A stretch of 64,000 bases of DNA from Candidatus Berkiella aquae (GTDB lineage: Bacteria; Pseudomonadota; Gammaproteobacteria; Berkiellales; Berkiellaceae), in the NCBI RefSeq assembly GCF_001431295.2, contig NZ_LKAJ02000001.1:310001-374000 (forward strand), given 5' to 3'. Under the pieces are notes generated by a model. The model made no database searches. It was not told the DNA's origin and worked only from the letters and a program-made list of their open reading frames with translations. A program made the translations under genes and the position numbers. Within the stretch, counting starts at the first letter, position 1. Every line of letters begins with the position of its first letter. Shown piece by piece: positions 1 to 8,341 of this stretch.

Positions 1-8
1 TGATCAAT

Positions 9-437
9 TTGATCCGAGAATGGGTTGTTAATCATGAGAATGATTTAGCGGATGCAACCGAATCTTTTGGTGAACAAGAAAGCTACTTTGCCAAAATTAG
101 TCCTAAAAACGAAGAAGCTGCAACCTTAGATATTGAGATTGGTTATCCCAGGTATCTGCGAGTGAGCATGAATAATTACGGTATTGAGTTCGATGAAGAT
201 GAAATTGATCGGGGTGAACAAATACTACATGATATTCTGCTTTCTTACGAGAATGGAAAATATTATCTCAAAAAATGGTATTACAAAGGACAAATGATTG
301 AGAAATGCTTAGTCATTGAATTAGAAAATGGCAAAACGTATACTTCTAAAGTCGATGAATTTAAACTGCTTAGAAAAGTCATTGCGAAAGTAAAAACCAA
401 AAAATTTCTACCCATTGCCTCTCTTGAAGCATCATGA
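9..437 (+). CDS. Hypothetical acidic protein (5' end possibly outside window)
   Basis: An open frame of 142 codons begins at a TTG at position 9 but stays open to the window edge, so the true start may lie upstream. The product is acidic in the first half (many Asp/Glu around residues 55-70) and basic in the last 20 residues. I see no signal peptide, membrane segment or motif that I can assign to a family. Its stop codon overlaps the start of the next gene in an ATGA arrangement, so the two are probably translationally coupled. Function unknown. Confidence 0.55.
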   Translation: MIREWVVNHENDLADATESFGEQESYFAKISPKNEEAATLDIEIGYPRYLRVSMNNYGIEFDEDEIDRGEQILHDILLSYENGKYYLKKWYYKGQMIEKCLVIELENGKTYTSKVDEFKLLRKVIAKVKTKKFLPIASLEAS

Positions 438-664
438 CAGGTGGCTCTAACTCCAACCGTGGGGTAGAGATCCTCAAATTATTGTGGGCTCGATTTATAA
501 AACAGCCTTGGCAATATAAATTAATTACGCTTGCCTTATTAATCGTCGTATTCGTATGGATGGTGATCTTTTATTCTTCGTTTTTACTGTGGCATCTTTT
601 TTCCTTTATACTCACTAAGCCGTTATTACACTTAGTTGAGTGGTACTTAAAAAAGACTGCATAA
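434..664 (+). CDS. Small single-pass membrane protein
   Basis: 76 residues. A hydrophilic, positively charged N-terminal stretch of about 28 residues is followed by a strong hydrophobic segment (about residues 30-62, rich in Leu, Ile, Val, Phe and Trp) and a short basic C-terminus. This suggests a small inner-membrane protein with one or two closely packed helices. The start overlaps the stop of the preceding gene by four bases, pointing to a two-gene unit. No family was recognised, and no function can be given. Confidence 0.6.
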   Translation: MTGGSNSNRGVEILKLLWARFIKQPWQYKLITLALLIVVFVWMVIFYSSFLLWHLFSFILTKPLLHLVEWYLKKTA

Positions 665-665
665 T

Positions 666-3600
666 CTATCGTTCACATTTCACGATGTCCATATAAGTGT
701 CTTGTTGTGGCTGTGCTTGCGACCATGGTGCAAGGTCTTGTTGATATTGTTGATACGCTAAGGTTAGGGGATAACCGGCCATTTGTATTTGTGCTAAGAG
801 CGCACGCCCCTCGTGGCAATGAGCCTCTAGGCGCTCCAGTAATGCGAGATAATGATTTGCTGGTGTATCCTCGACTGGGGGAGCTTCTAATGTGCTGCGA
901 GTTTCAACATAATACTGTTCTAAATAATCAGCATAATCTTTATGGTTTTGTTGAACAAAGTTAGCAATAGTCTCATGGTTAGCCATCAACCAAGTTAAGC
1001 AGGCATGGGCTGGGACATTGTGAAGAAATTGTTCGTTAATCCAGGCAAGATCCATCTCGTTGCAAGGAGCGAGTATGAACTCGGGCCCGTTGATGCGTGT
1101 TTCATCGATTGTGCTCATGTGCTGGGAAAGTTCACCGTAGCGAATTTCTAGATAGTGATAATAATCTTCTGATAGATTGTGGATGAAGCTTGCAATGTCG
1201 CTATGATTTGCCATCATCCAGGTTAAATAGACTTCAGCAAGGATTTCAGGATCGCTTTCATTACCCTCATTTACCTCTTCCTGTGCAGATTCTTCACAGG
1301 GTAGCGCGGCTGTACTGACTTCTTGCACGGATTCTTCACAGGGTAGCGCGGCTGTTTGCGGACATAATTCAGCAAATTTCGCTAATAATGTTGCTTGATT
1401 GTCAATAAGACGTTGATGATATTCGCAATCTAAATGTTCTTGTACAAATTGTGATAGTTCAGGGTATTGCGTGATGAGCCAGGTTAAACAGGCTTGCACG
1501 TTGTGTTTATTTTGTGCTTGCTCATGAAACCAGTTAAGTCCTGCTTCGCCAAAATTTTCGTCATGGAGTAGCTGTGAATGCATTCTTTCATTATTTAAAA
1601 CAAGGGTTAAAGCATTTCGCGGTGCATTATCATGATGAGATGTCACAAGATCCTGTAAATCAGGATTGAGGGCAATCCTATCCATGGCGCAAATGCCCTG
1701 TTGATTATAAATATAAGGATTGGCACCGTAATGAATAAGATTACGTATTAATTTTTGGAGGTCATGCCTCTTTGAGTGATGCTCTAATGCAAGGTGGAGC
1801 GCTGTATTACCGTCATTATCCTGATGATTAAGATCTTCAGCGCGAATGGCTAAATCTTGTGCGAGATCTTTATTACCATGAATGATTGCCAACTGTAACG
1901 GCGTAAAATCCTGATAGACTTCATTGCTGTCGCAGCCCTGTCCGATGAGAAACCTAATAATATTCCTTGGGGCACCATGACGAATGGCAGTATGTAAAGG
2001 AGGGCGTTTAGTGACTTCTTTCAAGTCGCGAATATAAGGAAATAAAAGTTTGAGTAATGATAAATTACCCGACATGATAGCTTCATCGAGCGGTGTTGGT
2101 ACATTATGCTTCATGCACCAAAGTGACGTTTGAGTGAAATGGCCTTTTGATAATAATAAGGCGACTAATTCCATATTAATATAATCGGGACTATAGCTTA
2201 TCGCTGTAAGCAAAGGCGGTGTCGTTTTATCATCAAAAGAGGCATTCTGCCAAATTAACCGTTTAACGCTATCCCATAAATGATGGTTGATACAAAAATT
2301 TAATAAAGCACCACGATTGATAGAAGAGTGCAGATGTACATTTTCGTTGATGAGCATTTCAATGATCTTAAGATGATTTACTGGCGCTAATCGTGCTAAA
2401 TGACAGGCATGTTCCATGATGTCACGGTTATTTAATTTAATACTGACATCGGCGCCATTGCGCAATAAACGAGAGACAGCCTCAAGTTGACCACAGGTGA
2501 TAGCGTAATGCAAAGGTGTTCCCATTTGCCTATCAAACGCGTTGCAATCGATGTTTAATGATTCAAGCGCATTCATCTGTTCGAGATCATTCAATTTTGC
2601 TGCGGTATGCCAACTAAAAACACTGGAGTTGGGGGTTTTATGCTTGCTGAGTAAGTGATGTGCTGGTGCTGATTGTTCAAAATTTTTATAAACTTGCAGC
2701 ACCGCTTTGTGCCTTAAGCGAATGGCAGCATCGACAGGTGTTTCATTTTGACAAGTGAGGGTAGTGTCGGCACCGTGTTTGAGTAACGCATTGGTTAATT
2801 GCGGCCAGTTCTGAGTGGCGGCAAAGTGCAGAGCGGATTGGTCTTGTATCATCTCGTTAGGGTTAGCACCATATTGAGCAACCAGCATCATGGCAAGTTG
2901 TTCGTTATGCGAAGCTAATGCAATTTGCAAAGGCGTCATGCCTTGAAACACTTGATTAACATCGGTTTGGCCTTGAAGGAGCAATTCAACGATATCAAGC
3001 GCTTGCGTTCTGCAAGCAACATGCAGAGCCGGTTCAATTTGTGTAAGCCATTCTTGATAAACGCATTCGCAGGCGGCTGATAAATCATTATTTTTGAGAG
3101 CTTCAAGTAATGGTAAGGGATAGCGGTTAATTGTTTTTTCAAGCGCTTGGAATTCTTTTTGAAATAAATTTTGTGGATTGGGGTAAATGAATTTCGCATG
3201 AAGTTGGTTTGTGACTTTTGGATTATATTCGTGAATGAGTTGAATTTTCGCTTTTAAACCTTTCTTTGTCAGTGCTGTTTGGTAATCTTTTATAATATCC
3301 TCAATCTCTTGAGATTCGTTTTGGGCTCGTTGTAATTGTTGATTTAAGCCTTTCCATTCAGAAGATTCACTTGGCATTGTCTTTAGTAAATCGGCAATTT
3401 CAACAGGGGAATAACGCGAGGTAGAGTAGATAATAATACTTGGGACTTCAACGCTATCAGTAATAATGGGAGGATCGATAGAACTCATTGAAGGAAGCAA
3501 GGTGGTTTCCCAAATAGCGGATGCCTGCTGAAATTGTGATTGATAGCGTTCAAATAGGGATTTTTCCTGTCTTAATAAAGCTTCAATCTCTTTTAAATAG

Positions 3601-4043
3601 GGAAGTAAGGTATTGGATTTACGAGGATTGTTGCGATTTAAACGATAATCATAAATCAATTTTTCAGTAGCGCGTGAATTAGGTAGCAGGGTAGGTAAGC
3701 CGTAACTTTTTCCAAAATGAGGATTAGCGCCCTTTTTTAATAATAGGGTAATGATTGGAATATTTTTTAATTCAATCGCCCGCCCTAAGGCGCTCATGCC
3801 TTCACAAATCTCGTTTACATCAACATCATTTTCGATTAATGCTTCAACAAATTCAATTTTTTGTTGCGCAATCGCCTCATGTAAAAGCGAGCGAGGGAAA
3901 CCGTCTGCATCCCAATCTTTGCTATTTTTTAATTCTTTCTTGAAGGTCGGTAAATCATTTTTAGTAATGGCTTCAATCAGTTTTTTAGTATGAGGATAAT
4001 GGAAAAAATTGTAGTGAAATGCAGAAATCGCTTTGCCGATCAT
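666..4043 (-). CDS. Large ankyrin-repeat protein with novel C-terminal repeats
   Basis: 1125 residues and no signal peptide. Ankyrin units recur through roughly residues 45-860, with typical signatures such as 'GMTPLQIALASHN', 'QSALHFAAT' and 'DGNTALHLALEHH'. Past the ankyrins there are three imperfect copies of a roughly 35-residue unit with the core '(L)TW(L/M)..(N/Q)(H/Y)..(I/L)(A/S).F(V/I)', ending in an acidic Tyr-rich stretch. Between copies one and two lies a short tandem repeat with the core 'AALPCEES'. Ankyrin proteins of this size in Legionellales are often type IV secretion effectors that bind host proteins. That role here is inference, since no secretion signal can be confirmed by eye. 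The gene stands alone and is convergent with the small genes before it. Confidence 0.88.
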   Translation of the reverse strand: MIGKAISAFHYNFFHYPHTKKLIEAITKNDLPTFKKELKNSKDWDADGFPRSLLHEAIAQQKIEFVEALIENDVDVNEICEGMSALGRAIELKNIPIITLLLKKGANPHFGKSYGLPTLLPNSRATEKLIYDYRLNRNNPRKSNTLLPYLKEIEALLRQEKSLFERYQSQFQQASAIWETTLLPSMSSIDPPIITDSVEVPSIIIYSTSRYSPVEIADLLKTMPSESSEWKGLNQQLQRAQNESQEIEDIIKDYQTALTKKGLKAKIQLIHEYNPKVTNQLHAKFIYPNPQNLFQKEFQALEKTINRYPLPLLEALKNNDLSAACECVYQEWLTQIEPALHVACRTQALDIVELLLQGQTDVNQVFQGMTPLQIALASHNEQLAMMLVAQYGANPNEMIQDQSALHFAATQNWPQLTNALLKHGADTTLTCQNETPVDAAIRLRHKAVLQVYKNFEQSAPAHHLLSKHKTPNSSVFSWHTAAKLNDLEQMNALESLNIDCNAFDRQMGTPLHYAITCGQLEAVSRLLRNGADVSIKLNNRDIMEHACHLARLAPVNHLKIIEMLINENVHLHSSINRGALLNFCINHHLWDSVKRLIWQNASFDDKTTPPLLTAISYSPDYINMELVALLLSKGHFTQTSLWCMKHNVPTPLDEAIMSGNLSLLKLLFPYIRDLKEVTKRPPLHTAIRHGAPRNIIRFLIGQGCDSNEVYQDFTPLQLAIIHGNKDLAQDLAIRAEDLNHQDNDGNTALHLALEHHSKRHDLQKLIRNLIHYGANPYIYNQQGICAMDRIALNPDLQDLVTSHHDNAPRNALTLVLNNERMHSQLLHDENFGEAGLNWFHEQAQNKHNVQACLTWLITQYPELSQFVQEHLDCEYHQRLIDNQATLLAKFAELCPQTAALPCEESVQEVSTAALPCEESAQEEVNEGNESDPEILAEVYLTWMMANHSDIASFIHNLSEDYYHYLEIRYGELSQHMSTIDETRINGPEFILAPCNEMDLAWINEQFLHNVPAHACLTWLMANHETIANFVQQNHKDYADYLEQYYVETRSTLEAPPVEDTPANHYLALLERLEAHCHEGRALLAQIQMAGYPLTLAYQQYQQDLAPWSQAQPQQDTYMDIVKCER
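1289..1355. repeat. Short tandem repeat inside ankyrin gene
   Basis: A 25-base sequence occurs identically at 1289-1313 and 1331-1355, a period of 42 bases. This is 14 codons, so the reading frame is kept. It encodes the duplicated 'AALPCEES' peptide. Exact identity suggests a recent slippage or recombination event. Confidence 0.85.
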
Positions 4044-4127
4044 TAAGAGACTACCCGTTATTTAAGAGCGTAAATTATCTTATAACGGCAAATAAGTAGA
4101 TCCAAGAATTCGAAGATAAACGGTGAA

Positions 4128-4154
4128 AACACGGCGGCGAGTAGCCACCGTGTT
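4128..4154 (-). terminator. Probable intrinsic terminator
   Basis: An 11-bp stem (one G.T pair) with a 5-base loop lies just beyond the stop of the lysine-rich coil gene (minus strand). On the minus strand the stem is followed by a short run of T. It separates that gene from the ankyrin gene downstream on the same strand. Confidence 0.55.
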
Positions 4155-4177
4155 CGAACATAAGGCTAAGTAACGAT

Positions 4178-5146
4178 TTAGCGCTTTTTACCCTTATTGC
4201 GAGTAGAGCTTAGAATAACCGGTGTTTCATCATCACTATCAGCGGGTTCTTCTTTAACCACCACCTTAGCTTTGCCTTTAGTGTCCGATTTAGTCTCTTT
4301 TGGCTCCGCTTTAACTTTCTCTTTAGGTGAAGTTTTCGCAGAGTCTGCTTCTTTCTTAAATTTAGTCAGCACTTTCTTCGCAGGCTTTTCTGCAACGGCT
4401 AATTCAGGGTGCTCTTTACGAAGGCGTGCTGTCTCTCTTGTCAGAAAGCCAGGTAAGTGTTCAACGAGCGCTTGACGGCTTTGATTTAAATCCTCTAAGT
4501 GCTTTTGACAAAGTTCATCAAAGAGTTTGATTAATGTATCGCTTTCTTTCTTAGAAAGTGTTAACTCTTTACAAACAGCTTGCGCCATCGTTTTTACTCT
4601 TTTCTGAATCTTATCAACTTTCAGATCTTTATTTTCAGCTTCAATGCTGTTGATTAATTCTTTGTCATCGAGTGCTTTTAGCAGCGCAATTTGCTCAGGT
4701 TTTTTTAATTCGTTGAAATCTTGCAGTTGAGTTAACAGCTCACTGAGCTTTTCGTAATTCTCAATGTCAATCAGCTTATCAACGAAGGTCATTAATGCTT
4801 TGACAGATTTCATTTTAGGGAGTTTTTCTTTTGCTTCTTCAATGCTAGCAAAGTCATTGACATGATTAGCAATAATGTTAGCGATAGCATCTAAATTTTC
4901 GGCTGAACTTGCTTCTGCTAATATTTTTTTAGCCGTTTTTCTCAAATCGGATAATGTAATTTTTAATTCAGGCATTGCTTTGAGGCTGTCAATTTTAGCC
5001 AATTGTTCTTTGAATGTTTTGAGTTGATCTTTGGATTTAACCGTTAATTTGACTAATTCTGGTTTAACAAAAGATTGTGTAATACCCATGCTAGAAGCAG
5101 CTGAAGCCGCGCCTTGTTTAATTTGACCCCAAATTTGACCTAACAT
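4178..5146 (-). CDS. Lysine-rich helical protein with basic/acidic tail
   Basis: 322 residues, predicted to be almost wholly helical from composition (Lys, Leu, Glu, Ala) over residues 1-245. A disordered-looking tail follows (about 250-322), built of Lys, Pro, Ser, Thr and Asp/Glu and ending in a basic 'RNKGKKR'. The tail holds two matches to the eukaryotic SUMO-acceptor pattern psi-K-x-E: 'VKAE' at 278-281 and 'VKEE' at 297-300, the latter followed by acidic 'PADSDDE'. I recognise no bacterial family. The histone-tail-like composition and the effector-rich neighbourhood suggest a host-directed protein. This is inference only; a short motif can arise by chance in a Lys/Glu-rich tail. Confidence 0.7.
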   Translation of the reverse strand: MLGQIWGQIKQGAASAASSMGITQSFVKPELVKLTVKSKDQLKTFKEQLAKIDSLKAMPELKITLSDLRKTAKKILAEASSAENLDAIANIIANHVNDFASIEEAKEKLPKMKSVKALMTFVDKLIDIENYEKLSELLTQLQDFNELKKPEQIALLKALDDKELINSIEAENKDLKVDKIQKRVKTMAQAVCKELTLSKKESDTLIKLFDELCQKHLEDLNQSRQALVEHLPGFLTRETARLRKEHPELAVAEKPAKKVLTKFKKEADSAKTSPKEKVKAEPKETKSDTKGKAKVVVKEEPADSDDETPVILSSTRNKGKKR

Positions 5147-5322
5147 ATTTTATCCCCTAGTTGTTTAACTTTGATGCAGTGCATTTTACGTCGTTCTGTC
5201 TCGGAAGGAAGAAAAACCCGATGAATGGTGGGATTAAATGGCTAAATGATAGAAGTTAGGCGACGAAATTTTTATAAGTATGATATGAAATTACTTAGGT
5301 TTTATATCAATAAAGGATTATG

Positions 5323-5559
5323 ATGAAAAAGTTATCAAAAGTTAGCATTGTTACTTTATTATTGGCTACGGGATGGTGGGGTTTTGTTGCGAGCGCTGAT
5401 AATCGTAACCCATTACCGCCGGCAGCGCTTGAGGCATGCTCAGACAAGGGCTCAGGTGATATTTGCTCTTTTGTTAATGAAAAAGGAGACTCTATCAATG
5501 GATCTTGTAGTTACCAAGGGAATGTTGATGGGAAGCTTTATTGTGTCCCAATCCATTAG
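5323..5559 (+). CDS. Small secreted Cys-containing protein
   Basis: 78 residues starting at the second of two adjacent ATGs. AAAGGA at about 5312-5317 is better spaced for the ATG at 5323 than for the one at 5320. An N-terminal signal peptide (basic start, hydrophobic core, likely cut near 'VASA') is followed by a mature domain with four Cys in the pattern 'AC..K..GD.C.F', 'GSC', 'YCVP'. That pattern resembles small periplasmic proteins with paired disulfides that are widespread in proteobacteria and functionally uncharacterised. It is a single-gene unit, convergent with the DUF885 gene and separated from it by a hairpin. Confidence 0.75.
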   Translation: MKKLSKVSIVTLLLATGWWGFVASADNRNPLPPAALEACSDKGSGDICSFVNEKGDSINGSCSYQGNVDGKLYCVPIH

Positions 5560-5599
5560 AAGCGGCTTCAAAAATGTCCTTTTGCATTGATCCCGTGTT

Positions 5600-5631
5600 G
5601 CAGGAATTTCTACGCTGCTCGAAATTCCTGC
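5600..5631. terminator. Bidirectional hairpin terminator
   Basis: A perfect 10-bp inverted repeat with a 12-base loop lies between the convergent small secreted gene and the DUF885 gene. No long T-run follows, so it may act as a weak bidirectional terminator. Confidence 0.5.
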
Positions 5632-5643
5632 GCCTTGGCTGAA

Positions 5644-7392
5644 TTAGTTTTGGTATGCTGCTAACCACCCTTTGATTTGGGCTTGCAACATGGGTAGCGT
5701 AACAGCGCCTTGCTTGAGTACTTGATTATGATATTCGCGAATATCAAAGCGTTTACCTAATTGCTTTTTAGCCAAGGTGCGCAGCGATTCAATTTCGCGT
5801 TTACCTAACATGTAGGACGTTGCTTGTCCGGGGAGCATAATGTAGCGATCAACTTCGGCTTCAATAATATGCTCTTCTAAAGCCGTGTGTTGCTTCAGAT
5901 AGTCAATGGCTTGTTCTCGGGTCCAGTTCATAGCATGAATACCTGGATCTACCACTAAGCGGGCAGTCCGTAAGGCCTCGTTGGATAGCATACCAAGCCG
6001 AGACATATCGTCTTGATAAAGTCCCATTTCATCTGCCAAACGTTCCGTATATAAAGCCCAACCTTCCCCAAATCCAGCATTCCATAAAAATTTATCAAGG
6101 CTATGATGGCTACTATCTTCTATGGAAAGCGCCACTTGAAAATGATGCCCTGGGATTAATTCATGAAATAAAGTCGCTTCATGATCAAGGCGGCATTTTT
6201 TATGAGGTTCATAGGTATTGATGTAAAAGATCCCGGGTCGTTGCCCATCTTCACTGGGAGGGTGATATTCACCTGCTGCACCCGTTATCGCACGATGTAA
6301 GGGATAAGGTTTCAACGTTGCTGCGGATTTTGGTACCAAATCAAACCACATGCCTGCTTTATCATAAGCTTTTTTGAGAGCAGCTTGATTGTAAGCGAGT
6401 ATTTCATCTTCGGTATTAAACCGATTTCGAGGATCTTCTTTTGCTAGACGAAAGATAGTGGCTATATCAGAAGTACCAAATTCACGTTGACCGATGGTGG
6501 CAACTTCTTTTTTTAATTGTTCCATATGCTCAAGCCCAAAATCATAAATGGCTTGAGGTGAAATGGTCAGTGTCGTTTCTTTTTGAATTTTGCTTTGATA
6601 ACAAGCGATATTGCCAGGTAAAGCGGAAACCGCAATATCGGTACGCGCTTTAGATAAATAGTCTTTTTCTAAAAAATCGGCATAGCGTTTCATGGCAGGA
6701 TAAATCTGATGATGAATGACCTTCATCATTTCACTTTTAAAATGCGCATCGCCATCTCGTAAGGCAAAATCAAAGAAAGGGGATTTTTCGACGGGAGTAT
6801 CTAAAAGGATAGCTAATTGCCGCAAAACGCGAGTGACTGCAGGCTTGGGGGCAATATAGCCTTGTTGTAACCCTATTTTCAGATTAGTGATTTCATCATT
6901 AACGATCTGTTCAACGCCTTGCCAGCGTTTGAGAGCATTTTGCCGATTTTCTGGCGTTCCAACGGGCTGCTTTTCAGCAATCATGGTTAAAATATTATGC
7001 CAGCCATGTAATGGATTAACATCCCATAATTCATCTTTACATACTCGAGCTGCTTTATTATTTTCCAATGACTGTTTGAGTAATTGATAAGTAATAAATG
7101 CAGCGCTTCCTTCTAAAGGTTTAACGGGAATAGCATTTAATGCCTTCAAAAACTCATCTTCGGTTTTTTGCCATGTGAGTAAAGCATTTAAAGAGTGATC
7201 CGTGAACTTATCTTGCGCAACATCGGCACGACCCCAAAACATCCCCATTTCTGGATAATGTTTAAAATAGGCTTGCTCATAGCGGGTAGCTAATTGAGAA
7301 ACTTCTTCTTGATAAGCCGTGGGTGTCATTGCAAATGCGCTCAAAATAAGGCTCCATTGTAGTAATAGTAAAGCAATCAATCTGTACAACAT
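5644..7392 (-). CDS. DUF885-family putative metallopeptidase
   Basis: 582 residues with an N-terminal signal peptide (hydrophobic core at about 5-20, ending 'AFAMT'), so probably periplasmic or secreted. It carries the DUF885 hallmark 'FHELIPGHHFQ', in which the His-Glu...His residues are the likely zinc site, followed by 'GFGEGWALYTERLADE', where the Glu could be a further ligand. Both fit the full-length family (about 550-610 residues). Some DUF885 members have been linked to peptide hydrolysis, but the substrate here is unknown. It lies 15 bases downstream of the yceI-like gene on the same strand and is probably the last gene of that operon. Confidence 0.88.
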   Translation of the reverse strand: MLYRLIALLLLQWSLILSAFAMTPTAYQEEVSQLATRYEQAYFKHYPEMGMFWGRADVAQDKFTDHSLNALLTWQKTEDEFLKALNAIPVKPLEGSAAFITYQLLKQSLENNKAARVCKDELWDVNPLHGWHNILTMIAEKQPVGTPENRQNALKRWQGVEQIVNDEITNLKIGLQQGYIAPKPAVTRVLRQLAILLDTPVEKSPFFDFALRDGDAHFKSEMMKVIHHQIYPAMKRYADFLEKDYLSKARTDIAVSALPGNIACYQSKIQKETTLTISPQAIYDFGLEHMEQLKKEVATIGQREFGTSDIATIFRLAKEDPRNRFNTEDEILAYNQAALKKAYDKAGMWFDLVPKSAATLKPYPLHRAITGAAGEYHPPSEDGQRPGIFYINTYEPHKKCRLDHEATLFHELIPGHHFQVALSIEDSSHHSLDKFLWNAGFGEGWALYTERLADEMGLYQDDMSRLGMLSNEALRTARLVVDPGIHAMNWTREQAIDYLKQHTALEEHIIEAEVDRYIMLPGQATSYMLGKREIESLRTLAKKQLGKRFDIREYHNQVLKQGAVTLPMLQAQIKGWLAAYQN

Positions 7393-7407
7393 AATAATTA
7401 GTTCTCA

Positions 7408-7974
7408 CTAAGCACTGGCTTCAATTTCAATTGATAAATTAACGTCATCACCAATTCCAGGTAACATGGTGGTGATTCCAAAATCTGAACGCTTTAATTG
7501 GGTAGTTGCACTAAAGCCAATCGATGGTTTATCAGAGATGGGATTATTACCTATTTTATTGAGCTTAACCAAGAGTGTGATAGGTTTGGTGACACCATGA
7601 AGTGTTAATTGTCCGTGCACTTTCTTGATTTGTTTGTCGGCGATCTCAATTTTATCACTCACAAAAGTAGCATTAGGAAACTGTTCAACATTAAAGAACA
7701 ATTTGCCTTTTAAATGTTTATCTAGATCAGGGATCCCTGTTACCCCATCGGCTAATTTGAGGGTAGCATTGACTTTGCTGGCAGCAAGATTGTTAGGATC
7801 ATAATTGAGCGTACCGGTTGCAAACCATTTACCGCTGGGGTTCGAAAAATCAAAATGACTGATTTGCCAAGCAACATAACTGTGTAAAGGATCTAAAGTA
7901 TAAGATTGAGCATGGAGTGTCGTATTGAACCCTGCGCACAAAAGAATCGTATTGATTAAAAGTTTTGCTTTCAT
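7408..7974 (-). CDS. YceI-family periplasmic lipid-binding protein
   Basis: 188 residues with a signal peptide ('[13 protein letters not shown]', probable cleavage near residue 22). The mature start '[20 protein letters not shown]' and later '[12 protein letters not shown]' and 'KRSDFGI' match the YceI lipocalin-like beta-barrel, which binds long hydrophobic molecules such as polyisoprenoids. Family members are periplasmic. The start codon overlaps the stop of the bufferin-like gene (ATGA), so the two are coupled, and the DUF885 gene follows closely. The shared operon suggests a common periplasmic stress or metal-related role, which is inference. Confidence 0.93.
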   Translation of the reverse strand: MKAKLLINTILLCAGFNTTLHAQSYTLDPLHSYVAWQISHFDFSNPSGKWFATGTLNYDPNNLAASKVNATLKLADGVTGIPDLDKHLKGKLFFNVEQFPNATFVSDKIEIADKQIKKVHGQLTLHGVTKPITLLVKLNKIGNNPISDKPSIGFSATTQLKRSDFGITTMLPGIGDDVNLSIEIEASA

Positions 7975-8270
7975 TTTTTGCCCTCTGACCCTTTTTGAGA
8001 TGAGGTGATGGGTTTCAGACTAGCACCAACAATTTTTTCACAAGCCCCTTTGGGTAGCAGCAAAAAAGCATCGCTCTGGTTGTCCGCCGTAGAAGAACCG
8101 GCGCAAGCGGCTTGTGCTGTTTGGCAGTCATTGAGACCTGCTTTCACAATCCCATAGCATTTTTCAGTTTCTTGAGTTGAGGTAGCAGAATAGGCCGAAG
8201 AAGAGAGAGTGCAGACTAAAGCTAAAGCAGAACTGATTGATGTTTTCATCCATGCATCTTTGTTTTTCAT
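7971..8270 (-). CDS. DUF2282 / bufferin-like (BufA) peptide
   Basis: About 99 residues with a signal peptide ('[15 protein letters not shown]'). The mature part has four Cys in the DUF2282 pattern: '[14 protein letters not shown]', 'ACAGSS' and 'LPKGACEKI'. DUF2282 proteins are now known as bufferins, ribosomally made copper-binding periplasmic peptides whose Cys are modified by an MNIO (DUF692) enzyme with a DUF2063 partner. Neither partner gene is adjacent here; the next genes are yceI-like and DUF885. Three in-frame ATGs compete (8282, 8270 and one at codon 12 of the longest form). I took 8270, but the start is uncertain. The last three codons overlap the yceI start. Confidence 0.82.
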   Translation of the reverse strand: MKNKDAWMKTSISSALALVCTLSSSAYSATSTQETEKCYGIVKAGLNDCQTAQAACAGSSTADNQSDAFLLLPKGACEKIVGASLKPITSSQKGSEGKK

Positions 8271-8341
8271 CTTGCTTACCATTCCATAGAATATTCAAAT
8301 TGTAAGTGTACTATCGAATGGTGAGTGGCGCAAAAGGCTTT

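Noticed and set aside
707-964. Plus-strand open frame opposite the ankyrin gene
   Set aside because: Composition follows the complement of a real gene, and no ribosome site or family motif is seen.
4197-4475. Plus-strand open frame opposite the lysine-rich protein gene
   Set aside because: Ser/Leu-rich shadow of the repetitive Lys/Ala codons on the other strand.
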